A stretch of 64,000 nucleotides of DNA from assembly GCA_027076405.1 (NCBI GenBank), contig JALTJN010000177.1, positions 124,001 to 188,000 on the forward strand, given 5' to 3'. This DNA is from Chromatiales bacterium. Lineage in GTDB: Bacteria > Pseudomonadota > Gammaproteobacteria > UBA6429. The notes beneath the pieces are model-generated. The model saw only the letters and a list, made by a program, of their open reading frames with translations. It was not told the DNA's origin and did not search any database. This document shows, in pieces, positions 39,099 through 47,362 of the stretch (the first letter of the stretch is position 1; every line of letters starts with the position of its first letter). The translations under genes were made by a program, and so were the position numbers.

Positions 39099-40193
39099 AT
39101 GAGTGAAATTCAGAACAAGTCCCGTTCATATAATAATGAACATCTTGCCCGGTTAGCGCAACAAATTAAAATTTGGGGCCGGGAATTAGGTTTTCAGGAA
39201 ATTGCGATTACTGATACTCAGTTAAATCAGGCCGAAGACACTCTAAGCAACTGGCTGGAGCAGGGCTGTCATGGCGATATGGACTGGATGGCACAGCATG
39301 GCACTAAACGAACTCGTCCGGCAGAACTGGTAGCGGGGACTCATCGTGTTATTACCGGTCGCATGGATTACTGGCCGCCGGATATTATTCGAGCCGAATC
39401 CGTTCTTGCTGATCCGGATAAAGCCTATATTTCACGCTATGCACTTGGTCGTGACTACCACAAAGTTTTACGCAAGCGGTTACAAAAACTCTCGAATAAA
39501 ATTGAAAATGAAATTGGTGACTTTGGATACCGCGTCTTTGTCGACAGTGCACCGGTCATGGAAAAACCATTGGCAGAAAAAGCAGGCTTAGGCTGGATAG
39601 GGAAACACAGTAATCTGTTAAACAAAAATGCCGGTTCGTGGTTTTTTCTCGGGGAAATATATACCGACTTGCCTCTGCCAATCGATAGTCCTACTGAAAA
39701 ACATTGTGGTACTTGTCAGTCATGCATCGACATATGCCCAACAAAAGCCATTACTCAACCTTATGTGGTTGATGCCCGCTTGTGTATTTCATATTTAACG
39801 ATTGAGTTAAAAGGTGCCATTCCTGAAAACCTACGACCGTTAATGGGCAACCGAATATATGGTTGTGATGATTGCCAACTCTGTTGTCCATGGAACCGTT
39901 TTGCCACTGAGTCTCCTGAAACAGACTTTATGCCGCGACATCATCTTGATGATATTACTTTAATTGAACTTTTTAACTGGGATGAAGAAACATTTTTAAA
40001 CAAAACAGAAGGTACCGCCATCAGACGAATTGGCCATGAGCGCTGGTTACGTAACATTGCCGTTGCATTAGGCAACGCTGTTAGCTGTGAGAAAATAATT
40101 ACTGCGTTAAATGAAAAGCGAGGTCATCCATCAGAAATAATTAGAGAACATGTTGAGTGGGCATTGCAACAACATAAAACTTTACTCAGTTAA
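39099..40193 (+). CDS. queG: Epoxyqueuosine reductase QueG
   Basis: Cobalamin- and 4Fe-4S-dependent last step of queuosine synthesis in tRNA. From ATG 39099 (MSEIQNKSRS) the protein has 364 residues, the normal family length; an in-frame ATG at 39078 would overlap the divergent nnr start. Two ferredoxin-type clusters: CGTCQSCIDICPTKAI and CDDCQLCCPWNRFA. GKHSNLLNKNAGSWFFLGEI is a family signature. Cobalamin dependence fits the cobinamide salvage gene at 49654. Confidence 0.95.
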   Translation: MSEIQNKSRSYNNEHLARLAQQIKIWGRELGFQEIAITDTQLNQAEDTLSNWLEQGCHGDMDWMAQHGTKRTRPAELVAGTHRVITGRMDYWPPDIIRAESVLADPDKAYISRYALGRDYHKVLRKRLQKLSNKIENEIGDFGYRVFVDSAPVMEKPLAEKAGLGWIGKHSNLLNKNAGSWFFLGEIYTDLPLPIDSPTEKHCGTCQSCIDICPTKAITQPYVVDARLCISYLTIELKGAIPENLRPLMGNRIYGCDDCQLCCPWNRFATESPETDFMPRHHLDDITLIELFNWDEETFLNKTEGTAIRRIGHERWLRNIAVALGNAVSCEKIITALNEKRGHPSEIIREHVEWALQQHKTLLS

Positions 40194-40201
40194 TCTATTC
40201 A

Positions 40202-40441
40202 CTACGCCCTTTCATCAACAAAGCGACCTAATGTATCATTTTCAGCTTTAACAACTTTACTGGTTACAGCAACTTCCTGTTCAGCCTGTTGCAGATTAAG
40301 TAAAGGTTGCACGGCACTCTGAACACTGTCAGACCCCGTGGTCAACTTTGCGACTTCCCCTGCTGCTTTTTGCGCATTATTAACACCAACCTGTAATCCA
40401 GATAACGCTGTCGTTAATGTCGTTGTCATATCCGTTTTCAT
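40202..40441 (-). CDS. Small flagellar rod/hook-like protein, 79 residues
   Basis: Not assigned to a named family with confidence. The N-terminus TALSGLQVGVNNAQKAAGEV resembles the first helix of flagellar rod and hook proteins (ALSGLQaA...aNNiAN), and the C-terminus VAVTSKVVKAENDTLGRFVD resembles their last helix. No D1 domain lies between, so the protein looks like the two terminal coiled-coil helices joined directly. It is convergent with queG (8 bases) and lies 24 bases downstream of the lipoprotein gene. Flagellar function is inference from pattern only. Confidence 0.6.
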   Translation of the reverse strand: MKTDMTTTLTTALSGLQVGVNNAQKAAGEVAKLTTGSDSVQSAVQPLLNLQQAEQEVAVTSKVVKAENDTLGRFVDERA

Positions 40442-40465
40442 AACTATTCTCGCAATATAAAAAAT

Positions 40466-41092
40466 TTAGTCTCTATCGTGTGTTCGATTTTTCATACGAC
40501 CATCGTCTTCATCATCTTTTTTACGTTTATGTTTTTTATTATCACGCAATCCGCGGCCATCATCTTTATACCTATGTTTATTTCGGTATTTCTTGTCCCG
40601 CTTATGATGTTTATCCTTATATTGATTTTCCCGGTACTCGTGTCTATTGCTTTTATTATTTAAATAACGGCGTTCGTTCTTATATTCTCGAGTCCCGTCA
40701 TTTAGAAGATTTTGCCTCATTCCATGTCTTAATTTATATCGATGACCTCTGTATTTTTTTTTGTAAAATTTATGCCGACGATAAGGCCGGTCATCATCCA
40801 TTTCAATTTCAACATATGAACTTGAAAGATGACTGCGTAAACGTAACGGCAAGCGTACAGAAGAACGCCAGTGTGAACCCGAGTCAAGATAAAAATACAT
40901 ATTACGGCCGATATCAAAATAGAATTCGGCCTCAGGATAATAATAATACCTGTGCAGTACTCGCCGACCATAAGCTGGAGGATAATATGGAGTAGAATCA
41001 TATGTTGTATCGACATAAATCCCGCCTCCAACTGTCTCACAGCCGGTTAAGGAAAAAAGTCCAAACAGACTGAGTAATACTATTTTTTTCAT
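40466..41092 (-). CDS. Putative lipoprotein with Lys/Arg/Asp-rich tail
   Basis: A 208-residue protein with a lipoprotein signal peptide (MKKIVLLSLFGLFSLTGC, lipobox LTGC, Cys18). A Tyr-rich segment (TYDSTPYYPPAYGRRVLHRYYYY) and a YXFD-type motif (EFYFDIGRNMYFYLDSGSHW) follow. From about residue 95 the chain is almost entirely Lys, Arg, Asp, His and Tyr, very basic and low complexity. Codon use in the tail is A-rich. Function unknown; a cell-envelope polyanion binder is possible. A longish plus-strand frame overlapping it is a compositional shadow. Confidence 0.7.
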   Translation of the reverse strand: MKKIVLLSLFGLFSLTGCETVGGGIYVDTTYDSTPYYPPAYGRRVLHRYYYYPEAEFYFDIGRNMYFYLDSGSHWRSSVRLPLRLRSHLSSSYVEIEMDDDRPYRRHKFYKKKYRGHRYKLRHGMRQNLLNDGTREYKNERRYLNNKSNRHEYRENQYKDKHHKRDKKYRNKHRYKDDGRGLRDNKKHKRKKDDEDDGRMKNRTHDRD

Positions 41093-41236
41093 ACTATTAT
41101 CCTGTACTAAATTTTTTACATACCATTATATTATCGACCACTTCTACTATAAATTTTAGTAATAAATCCCATCTTTACCAATTTAATACCACTTTTTTCG
41201 TTATAATTCGCCAAAATCCCATATAACTGTATAACT

Positions 41237-41839
41237 ATGACAAAAAGTAGAGAACAAATTACCGCAGTCATTCTGGCCGGAGGCAAAGGCTCACGACTTG
41301 CTCATGCCGATAAAGGTCTGGTCACACTGGATAATATCCCTCTGGTACAACACCTGATTAACCGTATTAAGCCGCAGGTGAATGAAATCATTATTAGTGC
41401 AAATCGTAATATTGAAACCTACTCCAGTCTGGGGCTCACTGTTTTTAAAGATGATATGGATGGCTTTGCTGGCCCTCTTGCCGGCATATTAAAAGCCTTA
41501 CAACAATCAAAAACCGACTGGTTGCTTGTTACTCCGGCAGACAGTCCTTTTATTCCGACTGATCTTGCTTTACGTTTAATGCAAAATAGCGGGGAGAATA
41601 AGGTTGTGATACCGCATGATGGTAAATATTTACACCCCACTTCTGCGCTTATTCATAAAAGTTTAATTGCTTCATTAGAAGCCTTTTTACAACAAGGTGA
41701 ACGCAAGGCCCGCGTTTGGATGCAACAACAAACCCATGCCGTTGTTGATTTTTCAGATCAACCGGATGCTTTTATGAATATAAATACTCAGGAAGATCTT
41801 GAAAATGCAGAAAAACATTTTAAAGAAATTATGAGATAA
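41237..41839 (+). CDS. mobA: Molybdenum cofactor guanylyltransferase MobA
   Basis: Transfers GMP from GTP to molybdopterin to form the bis-MGD cofactor, 200 residues. N-terminal nucleotide loop LAGGKGSRLAHADKGLV and the metal-binding PADSPF motif are present. A TATAAT lies at 41202-41207, about 30 bases upstream. It is 30 bases ahead of moeA, a likely operon, implying bis-MGD enzymes such as formate dehydrogenase or nitrate reductase in this organism. Confidence 0.95.
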   Translation: MTKSREQITAVILAGGKGSRLAHADKGLVTLDNIPLVQHLINRIKPQVNEIIISANRNIETYSSLGLTVFKDDMDGFAGPLAGILKALQQSKTDWLLVTPADSPFIPTDLALRLMQNSGENKVVIPHDGKYLHPTSALIHKSLIASLEAFLQQGERKARVWMQQQTHAVVDFSDQPDAFMNINTQEDLENAEKHFKEIMR

Positions 41840-41869
41840 TCCCACTTCAATTTACTAAGAGTTAAATCG

Positions 41870-43138
41870 ATGAACAAATCAATCCCCGTTTCTTCTGCGT
41901 GTGATACACCGCAAAAACAAAGTCCCTGGTTAAATGTAAACGAAGCCATAGTTCGTATGACAGGAGCAGTAACAAAAACTCAGGAAACTGAAGTTGTTAA
42001 CCTGCGAGACGGTTTAAATCGTGTATTGGCAAAAGAAATTATCTCCAGTATTAATGTACCGCCCTATGCAAACTCGGCAATGGATGGTTATGCCTTTAAC
42101 TCAGTCGATTTACCGGCTACAGGCGAGAACACCTTAACTCTGGTTGGCAAATCATTTGCAGGCATTCCTTTTGAAGGAGAAGTAAAACCCGGAGAATGTG
42201 TTCGTATTATGACCGGGGCACAAATAGCAAACGGCACCGATACCGTCATTATGCAGGAACAGGTACAGGTTGATGGTGATGCCATTACCATCCAAAGTGG
42301 CCACTGTAAAAATGAAAATGTACGTCACATTGGTGAAGATATTAAAGACGGAGATACTGTTTTACATATTGGACAGCAACTCACTCCGGCGGAACTCGGT
42401 GTACTGGCCTCACTCGGTGTTGCAGAAGTCACTGTGTATAAAAAATTACGTGTGGCATTTTTCTCAACTGGCGACGAGTTACGTAATGTTGAAGAGCCTC
42501 TGGATGAAGGTCAAATATACGATAGCAACCGTTACACAATTTTTGGCATGTTAAAAAATCTTGGGGTTGAGCTTATCGACATGGGTATTATCCCTGATGA
42601 CCGTCAGGCTATCGAAAATGCTTTTACACAAGCCTCGGAACAGGCTGATGCTATTATCACTTCCGGTGGTGTATCTGTGGGTGAAGCCGACTTTGTAAAA
42701 GAAACTCTCGATAAACTCGGTAAAGTCGACTTTTGGAAAATTGCGATGAAACCCGGTAAGCCTCTGGCTTTTGGTTTTGTTAATGATGCCGTATTTTTTG
42801 GCTTACCCGGAAACCCCGTGTCTGTTATGACAACCTTTTATCAATTTGCCCTGCCTACATTAAAAACAATGATGGGGCTTAATATAACTAAAGCACCTGT
42901 GGTTAAAGTTGCCTGTCAATCAGACTTACGGAAAGCACCCGGACGTACTGATTTTCAACGCGGAATTTTACAAACCAATGATAAAGGTGAACTCATTGTT
43001 GAAAGTATTGGCATGCAAGCAAGCCATGTTTTAAGCGGAATGAGTAAAGCGAATTGTTTTATTATCTTGCCGCAGGACTGGGGCAATGTAGAAGCAGGAA
43101 CATTAGTTGATGTTCAGCCATTTAGAGGATTAATGTAA
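41870..43138 (+). CDS. moeA: Molybdopterin molybdenumtransferase MoeA
   Basis: Inserts molybdate into adenylated molybdopterin, 422 residues. Motifs: NVPPYANSAMDGYAF, RIMTGAQIANGTDTVIMQE, FFSTGDELRN, SGGVSVGEADFVK, KPGKPLAFG, FGLPGNPVSVMTTF. All four MoeA domains are present. Second gene of the mobA-moeA pair; followed by a fold-back repeat that may end the transcript. Confidence 0.97.
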   Translation: MNKSIPVSSACDTPQKQSPWLNVNEAIVRMTGAVTKTQETEVVNLRDGLNRVLAKEIISSINVPPYANSAMDGYAFNSVDLPATGENTLTLVGKSFAGIPFEGEVKPGECVRIMTGAQIANGTDTVIMQEQVQVDGDAITIQSGHCKNENVRHIGEDIKDGDTVLHIGQQLTPAELGVLASLGVAEVTVYKKLRVAFFSTGDELRNVEEPLDEGQIYDSNRYTIFGMLKNLGVELIDMGIIPDDRQAIENAFTQASEQADAIITSGGVSVGEADFVKETLDKLGKVDFWKIAMKPGKPLAFGFVNDAVFFGLPGNPVSVMTTFYQFALPTLKTMMGLNITKAPVVKVACQSDLRKAPGRTDFQRGILQTNDKGELIVESIGMQASHVLSGMSKANCFIILPQDWGNVEAGTLVDVQPFRGLM

Positions 43139-43147
43139 ATAATATTT

Positions 43148-43281
43148 GCCACCAAGAGCATAAAGAACACAAAGGTAAAAATAAAAAAACAAGGTAAGTA
43201 CAGGTAAAAATTTTATTGCTTTAGCCTGTATTCCCCGTGATTTAATTTTTTTCCCTTCGTGTTCCTGGTGCCCTTCGTGGC
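43148..43281. repeat. Fold-back element with 28-base imperfect inverted ends
   Basis: Left end (43148-43175) begins GCCACCAAGAGCATAAAGAA and right end (43254-43281) is its reverse complement at 22 of 28 positions. The interior (about 78 bases) is AT-rich without a reading frame. Sequence resembles the CACGAAGGACACGAAGG-type dispersed intergenic repeats of many Gammaproteobacteria. It sits between the convergent moeA and thioredoxin genes, so it may also stop transcription. Confidence 0.7.
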
Positions 43282-43291
43282 TATATTAATA

Positions 43292-43669
43292 TTAAGCTGA
43301 AGCTTCTTTAGCTTGTTCTTCTGCAATTTGCTTATGAACTTCTGCCATGTCTAATGCTTTTGCTTTTTCAATAATATCTTCTAATCCCGCAGCGGGTAAT
43401 GCACCAGCTTCAGAATATAAAACAACTTGATCACGCATAATCATTAATGTTGGAATTGAACGAATGTTCATCATTCCTGCAATTTCCTGTTCTTCTTCAG
43501 TATTAATTTTTGCAAAAACAATATCGGGATGCTTTTCAGAAACTTCAGTGAAAACAGGACCAAACTGTTTACAAGGTCCACACCATGGAGCCCAAAAATC
43601 GAGGATCACGAAATCATTATTATCAATCGTTTCTTTAAAATTACTGTTGTTTAAATCTACTGTTGCCAT
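43292..43669 (-). CDS. Thioredoxin-family protein
   Basis: A 125-residue thioredoxin with the active site WCGPCK (LDFWAPWCGPCKQFGPVF) and the cis-Pro (SIPTLMIMR). I start at ATG 43669 (MATVDLNN) since GGAGG lies five bases upstream; an upstream in-frame ATG at 43690 would bury that site. The C-terminus carries an extra Glu/Ala/Lys helix (HKQIAEEQAKEASA) beyond the normal fold. It is a secondary thioredoxin, not the trxA-rho arrangement. Confidence 0.93.
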   Translation of the reverse strand: MATVDLNNSNFKETIDNNDFVILDFWAPWCGPCKQFGPVFTEVSEKHPDIVFAKINTEEEQEIAGMMNIRSIPTLMIMRDQVVLYSEAGALPAAGLEDIIEKAKALDMAEVHKQIAEEQAKEASA

Positions 43670-43765
43670 GTGAGCCTCCGACGGGATCAAGTTTAATATT
43701 AGAGAATGCTTATATTGTAACTATTTAGGGGTGAATTTGCGAGTTTCAAGGCTATATCACCATTT

Positions 43766-44230
43766 TCAATCAGCTATTCTTAAATCCGCCACTTTCCCGG
43801 ATTCTCTGAATTTTCTATAATCTTCAAGTACTTGCGCATGATCAAAGGCTAATGGCTCGGGTAAATGTTGCAAATCAAAGATTGCTACATTTCTCGCATC
43901 ATCCGCAGCTTTAGGTTCACCAGTGGCTTCAGCAACATAAACAGCCGATACGGTATGACCCCGGTCATCGCGAGCAGGATTGGAATACATGCCTAATAAT
44001 GCTTTGAGAGATACATTCAGACATACTTCTTCGAGTGCTTCACGAATAGCGGTTACTTCAAGACGCTCTCCCACATCCATAAAACCACCCGGAATAGCCC
44101 AACCATAAGGAGGATACTTTCGTTCAATTAAAACAATCGGTCGACTGGGTTTATCTGATAATTCAATAATGGTATCTGCAGCAATAAGTGGTGTCGTGGG
44201 CCTTTTATTTAGTTTTTCCGGAGCTGGCAT
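43766..44230 (-). CDS. NUDIX hydrolase
   Basis: A 154-residue NUDIX pyrophosphohydrolase with an intact GX5EX7REUXEEXGU-like box (GGFMDVGERLEVTAIREALEEV; the last Gly is Cys in EEVCLNV). RKYPPYGWAIPGGF and HTVSAVYVAEA match the ADP-ribose/NADH-type subgroup, but substrate cannot be assigned. The start overlaps the hslR stop by one base. Confidence 0.9.
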   Translation of the reverse strand: MPAPEKLNKRPTTPLIAADTIIELSDKPSRPIVLIERKYPPYGWAIPGGFMDVGERLEVTAIREALEEVCLNVSLKALLGMYSNPARDDRGHTVSAVYVAEATGEPKAADDARNVAIFDLQHLPEPLAFDHAQVLEDYRKFRESGKVADLRIAD

Positions 44231-44646
44231 TAATTTTCCCTGTTAATATTTTTAAAGCGAATAATTCGCCGTCGATCACGCTTATCTGGCCGACGTTCAG
44301 CATGTGGAAATTGAGCGGCATCGAGTTTTCGTTGTGCCGCCAAAGTTTCCCGCTTTTGTCTACTTTCTTCAAGCTCAGTATAGAGCAGTTGTGCTTCTTT
44401 AGCCGGCCCGCGTCGAACACTTAATCCCTCGACTATTATTTCGAAAGTAAACGGTGTTTTATGTATGGTTAACTTATCGCCCACTTGTAAAATACGTGAA
44501 GGTTTTACGCGATGACCATTGTAATGAACATGCCCGCCATTAATTGCTTCTGCAGCAAGATGACGTGTTTTATAAAAACGGGCAGCCCATAACCACTTGT
44601 CTAGTCGGGTTTTTATTTCTGTTTTCGTTAATTTTTGTTTTGACAT
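44230..44646 (-). CDS. hslR: S4-domain ribosome-associated heat-shock protein Hsp15
   Basis: A 138-residue S4 RNA-binding protein that recycles dissociated 50S subunits carrying nascent tRNA. The S4 motif RLDKWLWAARFYKTRHLAAE and NGGHVHYNGHRVKPSRILQVGD is clear. A basic C-terminal tail (DKRDRRRIIRFKNIN) follows. It is upstream of the NUDIX gene with a one-base overlap and divergent from glcD. Confidence 0.92.
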   Translation of the reverse strand: MSKQKLTKTEIKTRLDKWLWAARFYKTRHLAAEAINGGHVHYNGHRVKPSRILQVGDKLTIHKTPFTFEIIVEGLSVRRGPAKEAQLLYTELEESRQKRETLAAQRKLDAAQFPHAERRPDKRDRRRIIRFKNINREN

Positions 44647-44768
44647 TTTTTAATCTGTTTAAATACTATTAACACCTAAATGATATTACGTATGTTGATT
44701 AACGGCTATGAATGTAAGGTTAAATATAATGCTTAGAATCATAACGCAAGCTGCGGTATCATTAAGGT

Positions 44769-46241
44769 ATGACATCAGCAACAAAAGATAACCGAAAATC
44801 ACTGCGTAAATATTTACACCAAATTTTGCCGGCCGCGAATATTCTCGAAACCGAAGAACAAACACGTCCCTATGAATGTGATGGCTTAACAGCTTACCAG
44901 CAAAAACCCTGGATCGTTGTCCTGCCTGAAACTATTGAGCAAGTACAAAATATTCTCGCATTATGCCATGAAGAAGGAGTACCCGTGGTAGCACGGGGAG
45001 CCGGCACAGGTCTTTCCGGTGGTGCATTACCGCTTGCTAATGGGTTATTACTTAGTCTGGCAAAATTCAATCGAATACTGGATATTAACCCGGCTAATCG
45101 AAGTGCTATCGTTGAACCCGGTGTACGTAACCTTGCTATCTCTCAAGCGGTTGAAGAATTTAATTTATATTATGCGCCTGATCCCTCATCTCAAATTGCC
45201 TGCACCATTGGGGGCAATGTGGCAGAAAATGCCGGCGGCGTACACTGTTTAAAATATGGATTAACCGTACATAATATTTTACAACTTAAAATAGTTACTG
45301 TAGATGGCGAACTCGTCACAATTGGTTCACAGGCTTTAGATACTCCCGGTTATGATCTTCTGGCACTAATGAGCGGCTCTGAAGGTATGTTAGGAGTCAT
45401 TGTAGAAGTAACAGTAAAACTATTACCCCGACCTGAGCAGGCACAGGTTATTCTTGCAGCCTTTGATGATGTAGTTAAAGCGGGTGAGGCTGTCGGCGCA
45501 ATCATTGCCGAAGGAATTATCCCCGCCGGTCTTGAAATGATGGATAACCCGGCTATTCGTGCAGCAGAAGATTATTCCCATGCTGGTTACCCTGTTGATG
45601 CTGAAGCAATTTTACTTTGTGAACTTGATGGCACACATGAAGAAGTCACGGAACAAATTAAATTTGTTGAAACATTATTAACAAATAAAGGCGCAACCAG
45701 TTTACGTACATCTGTAGATGAAGCTGACCGTTTAAAACTCTGGTTAGGCCGAAAGTCTGCCTTCCCTGCTGTTGGAAGGATTTCCCCCGATTATTATTGT
45801 ATGGATGGAACCATCCCCCGTTATCAGCTTCCAGACATTTTAAAAAAAATCAGCGAGCTGTCCAGAGAATATAATTTATTAGTCGCTAATGTCTTTCATG
45901 CAGGCGATGGCAACTTGCACCCTTTAATTCTTTATGATGCAAATATTAAAGGTGAACTGGAACGTACTGAAGAATTTGGTGGAAAGATTCTTGAGCTTTG
46001 CGTAAAAGCCGGAGGCACCATCACTGGCGAGCATGGAGTTGGTAAAGAGAAGATTGATCAGATGTGCGTACAATTTAAATCACTTGAGTTACAGATATTT
46101 CATGACATAAAACATTCTTTTGATCCACGTGAACTGCTTAACCCAGGCAAAGCAGTACCTACTTTACATCGTTGTGCTGAACTAGGCGGTATGCATGTAC
46201 ATGATGGTTTACTTTCGCATCCCGGATTGGAACGGTTTTAA
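44769..46241 (+). CDS. glcD: Glycolate oxidase subunit GlcD
   Basis: FAD-binding catalytic subunit oxidising glycolate to glyoxylate, 490 residues. PCMH-type FAD domain (VPVVARGAGTGLSGGALPLANG, GGNVAENAGGVHCLKYGLT, YDLLALMSGSEGMLGVI) and FAD-oxidase C domain with FHAGDGNLHPLILYD and GGTITGEHGVGKEK. First gene of glcDEF, 19 bases before glcE. Divergent from hslR. Confidence 0.95.
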   Translation: MTSATKDNRKSLRKYLHQILPAANILETEEQTRPYECDGLTAYQQKPWIVVLPETIEQVQNILALCHEEGVPVVARGAGTGLSGGALPLANGLLLSLAKFNRILDINPANRSAIVEPGVRNLAISQAVEEFNLYYAPDPSSQIACTIGGNVAENAGGVHCLKYGLTVHNILQLKIVTVDGELVTIGSQALDTPGYDLLALMSGSEGMLGVIVEVTVKLLPRPEQAQVILAAFDDVVKAGEAVGAIIAEGIIPAGLEMMDNPAIRAAEDYSHAGYPVDAEAILLCELDGTHEEVTEQIKFVETLLTNKGATSLRTSVDEADRLKLWLGRKSAFPAVGRISPDYYCMDGTIPRYQLPDILKKISELSREYNLLVANVFHAGDGNLHPLILYDANIKGELERTEEFGGKILELCVKAGGTITGEHGVGKEKIDQMCVQFKSLELQIFHDIKHSFDPRELLNPGKAVPTLHRCAELGGMHVHDGLLSHPGLERF

Positions 46242-46260
46242 TTATGACGTGGTTTTTAAA

Positions 46261-47343
46261 ATGAAAAGCATAAACCGAACCCAGGAACTGCAAGATCGTG
46301 TACGTGCAGCTTATAACGATAAAACAGCGTTAGAAATTATTGGCGGCAACAGTAAGCGGTTTTATGGTAATAGCAATAGCTGCAAATCAGAAAAGCTGGA
46401 GACACGAATTCATCAGGGTATTATTAACTATGAACCAAGCGAGCTGGTGATTACAGCACGCGCGGGTACCCCTTTAAAAGATATACAGGCAGTACTGGCA
46501 GAAAATAATCAAATGTTACCTTTTGAACCACCCCACTTTAGTGAACATGCAACATTGGGGGGCGCAATTGCAACAGGATTTTCAGGATCGCGTCGCCCCT
46601 TCACCGGCTCTACCCGAGACTTTGTTTTAGGAACAAAAATCATCTCCGGTAAAGGTGACATCATGTCCTTTGGCGGGCAAGTGATGAAGAACGTCGCCGG
46701 TTATGATGTCTCGCGCCTAATGGTTGGTGCATTAGGGACACTGGGAGTATTACTGGAAATATCAATTAAAGTTTTGCCCATGCCCAATACTGAATTAACT
46801 CAGGTGTTCGCAATGTCACAACAAGATGCATTAGAAATGATGCACGAGTTAAATCAAACGCCCCTACCCTTATCTGCGCTGGCTTATGAAAATGAAAAAC
46901 TTTATGTTCGCTTAAGCGGTGCACAAAGTGCTGTCAATTCGGCACAAAAAAAAATTAGTGGTGAAACATTAGTTCATGCAGATAATTTCTGGCAACAACT
47001 TAATGAACAAACTCATTCTTTCTTTACTGCAGACAAACCGCTATGGCGATTATCCGTGCCATATACAGCTAAAATAAAAACAGATGAACCCTGCTTTATC
47101 GACTGGGCCGGTGCCTTGTATTGGATACAGAGTGAAAAAAATGCCGAGGAATTACAATTAATAGCAAACCAGCAAGGTGGTTCGGCAACATTATTTAAGC
47201 TTTCAGATAATGAAAAAAGCAGCGAAATTAAAGAACGTTTTCCACCGCTACAGGCAAAAATAAAACAATTTCAGATTAATTTAAAAATGCGTTTTGATCC
47301 TTACGGTATTTTAAATTACGGTCGCCTTTACTCCTACTTGTAA
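46261..47343 (+). CDS. glcE: Glycolate oxidase subunit GlcE
   Basis: FAD-binding accessory subunit, 360 residues from ATG 46261 (MKSINRTQELQD). Starts further upstream would overlap glcD and lack support. PCMH domain motifs: IIGGNSKRFYGN, LVITARAGTPLKDIQ, GGAIATGFSGSRRPFTG, MKNVAGYDVSRLMVGALGTL. The C-terminal RFDPYGILNYGRL is typical. Only 19 bases separate it from each neighbour. Confidence 0.94.
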   Translation: MKSINRTQELQDRVRAAYNDKTALEIIGGNSKRFYGNSNSCKSEKLETRIHQGIINYEPSELVITARAGTPLKDIQAVLAENNQMLPFEPPHFSEHATLGGAIATGFSGSRRPFTGSTRDFVLGTKIISGKGDIMSFGGQVMKNVAGYDVSRLMVGALGTLGVLLEISIKVLPMPNTELTQVFAMSQQDALEMMHELNQTPLPLSALAYENEKLYVRLSGAQSAVNSAQKKISGETLVHADNFWQQLNEQTHSFFTADKPLWRLSVPYTAKIKTDEPCFIDWAGALYWIQSEKNAEELQLIANQQGGSATLFKLSDNEKSSEIKERFPPLQAKIKQFQINLKMRFDPYGILNYGRLYSYL

Positions 47344-47362
47344 TATTCAATTAAAGACACTA

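Noticed and set aside
40480..40995. Long plus-strand frame opposite the lipoprotein gene
   Set aside because: Antisense to the Lys/Arg/Asp-rich tail; no ribosome site or domain, while the minus frame has a lipoprotein signal peptide.
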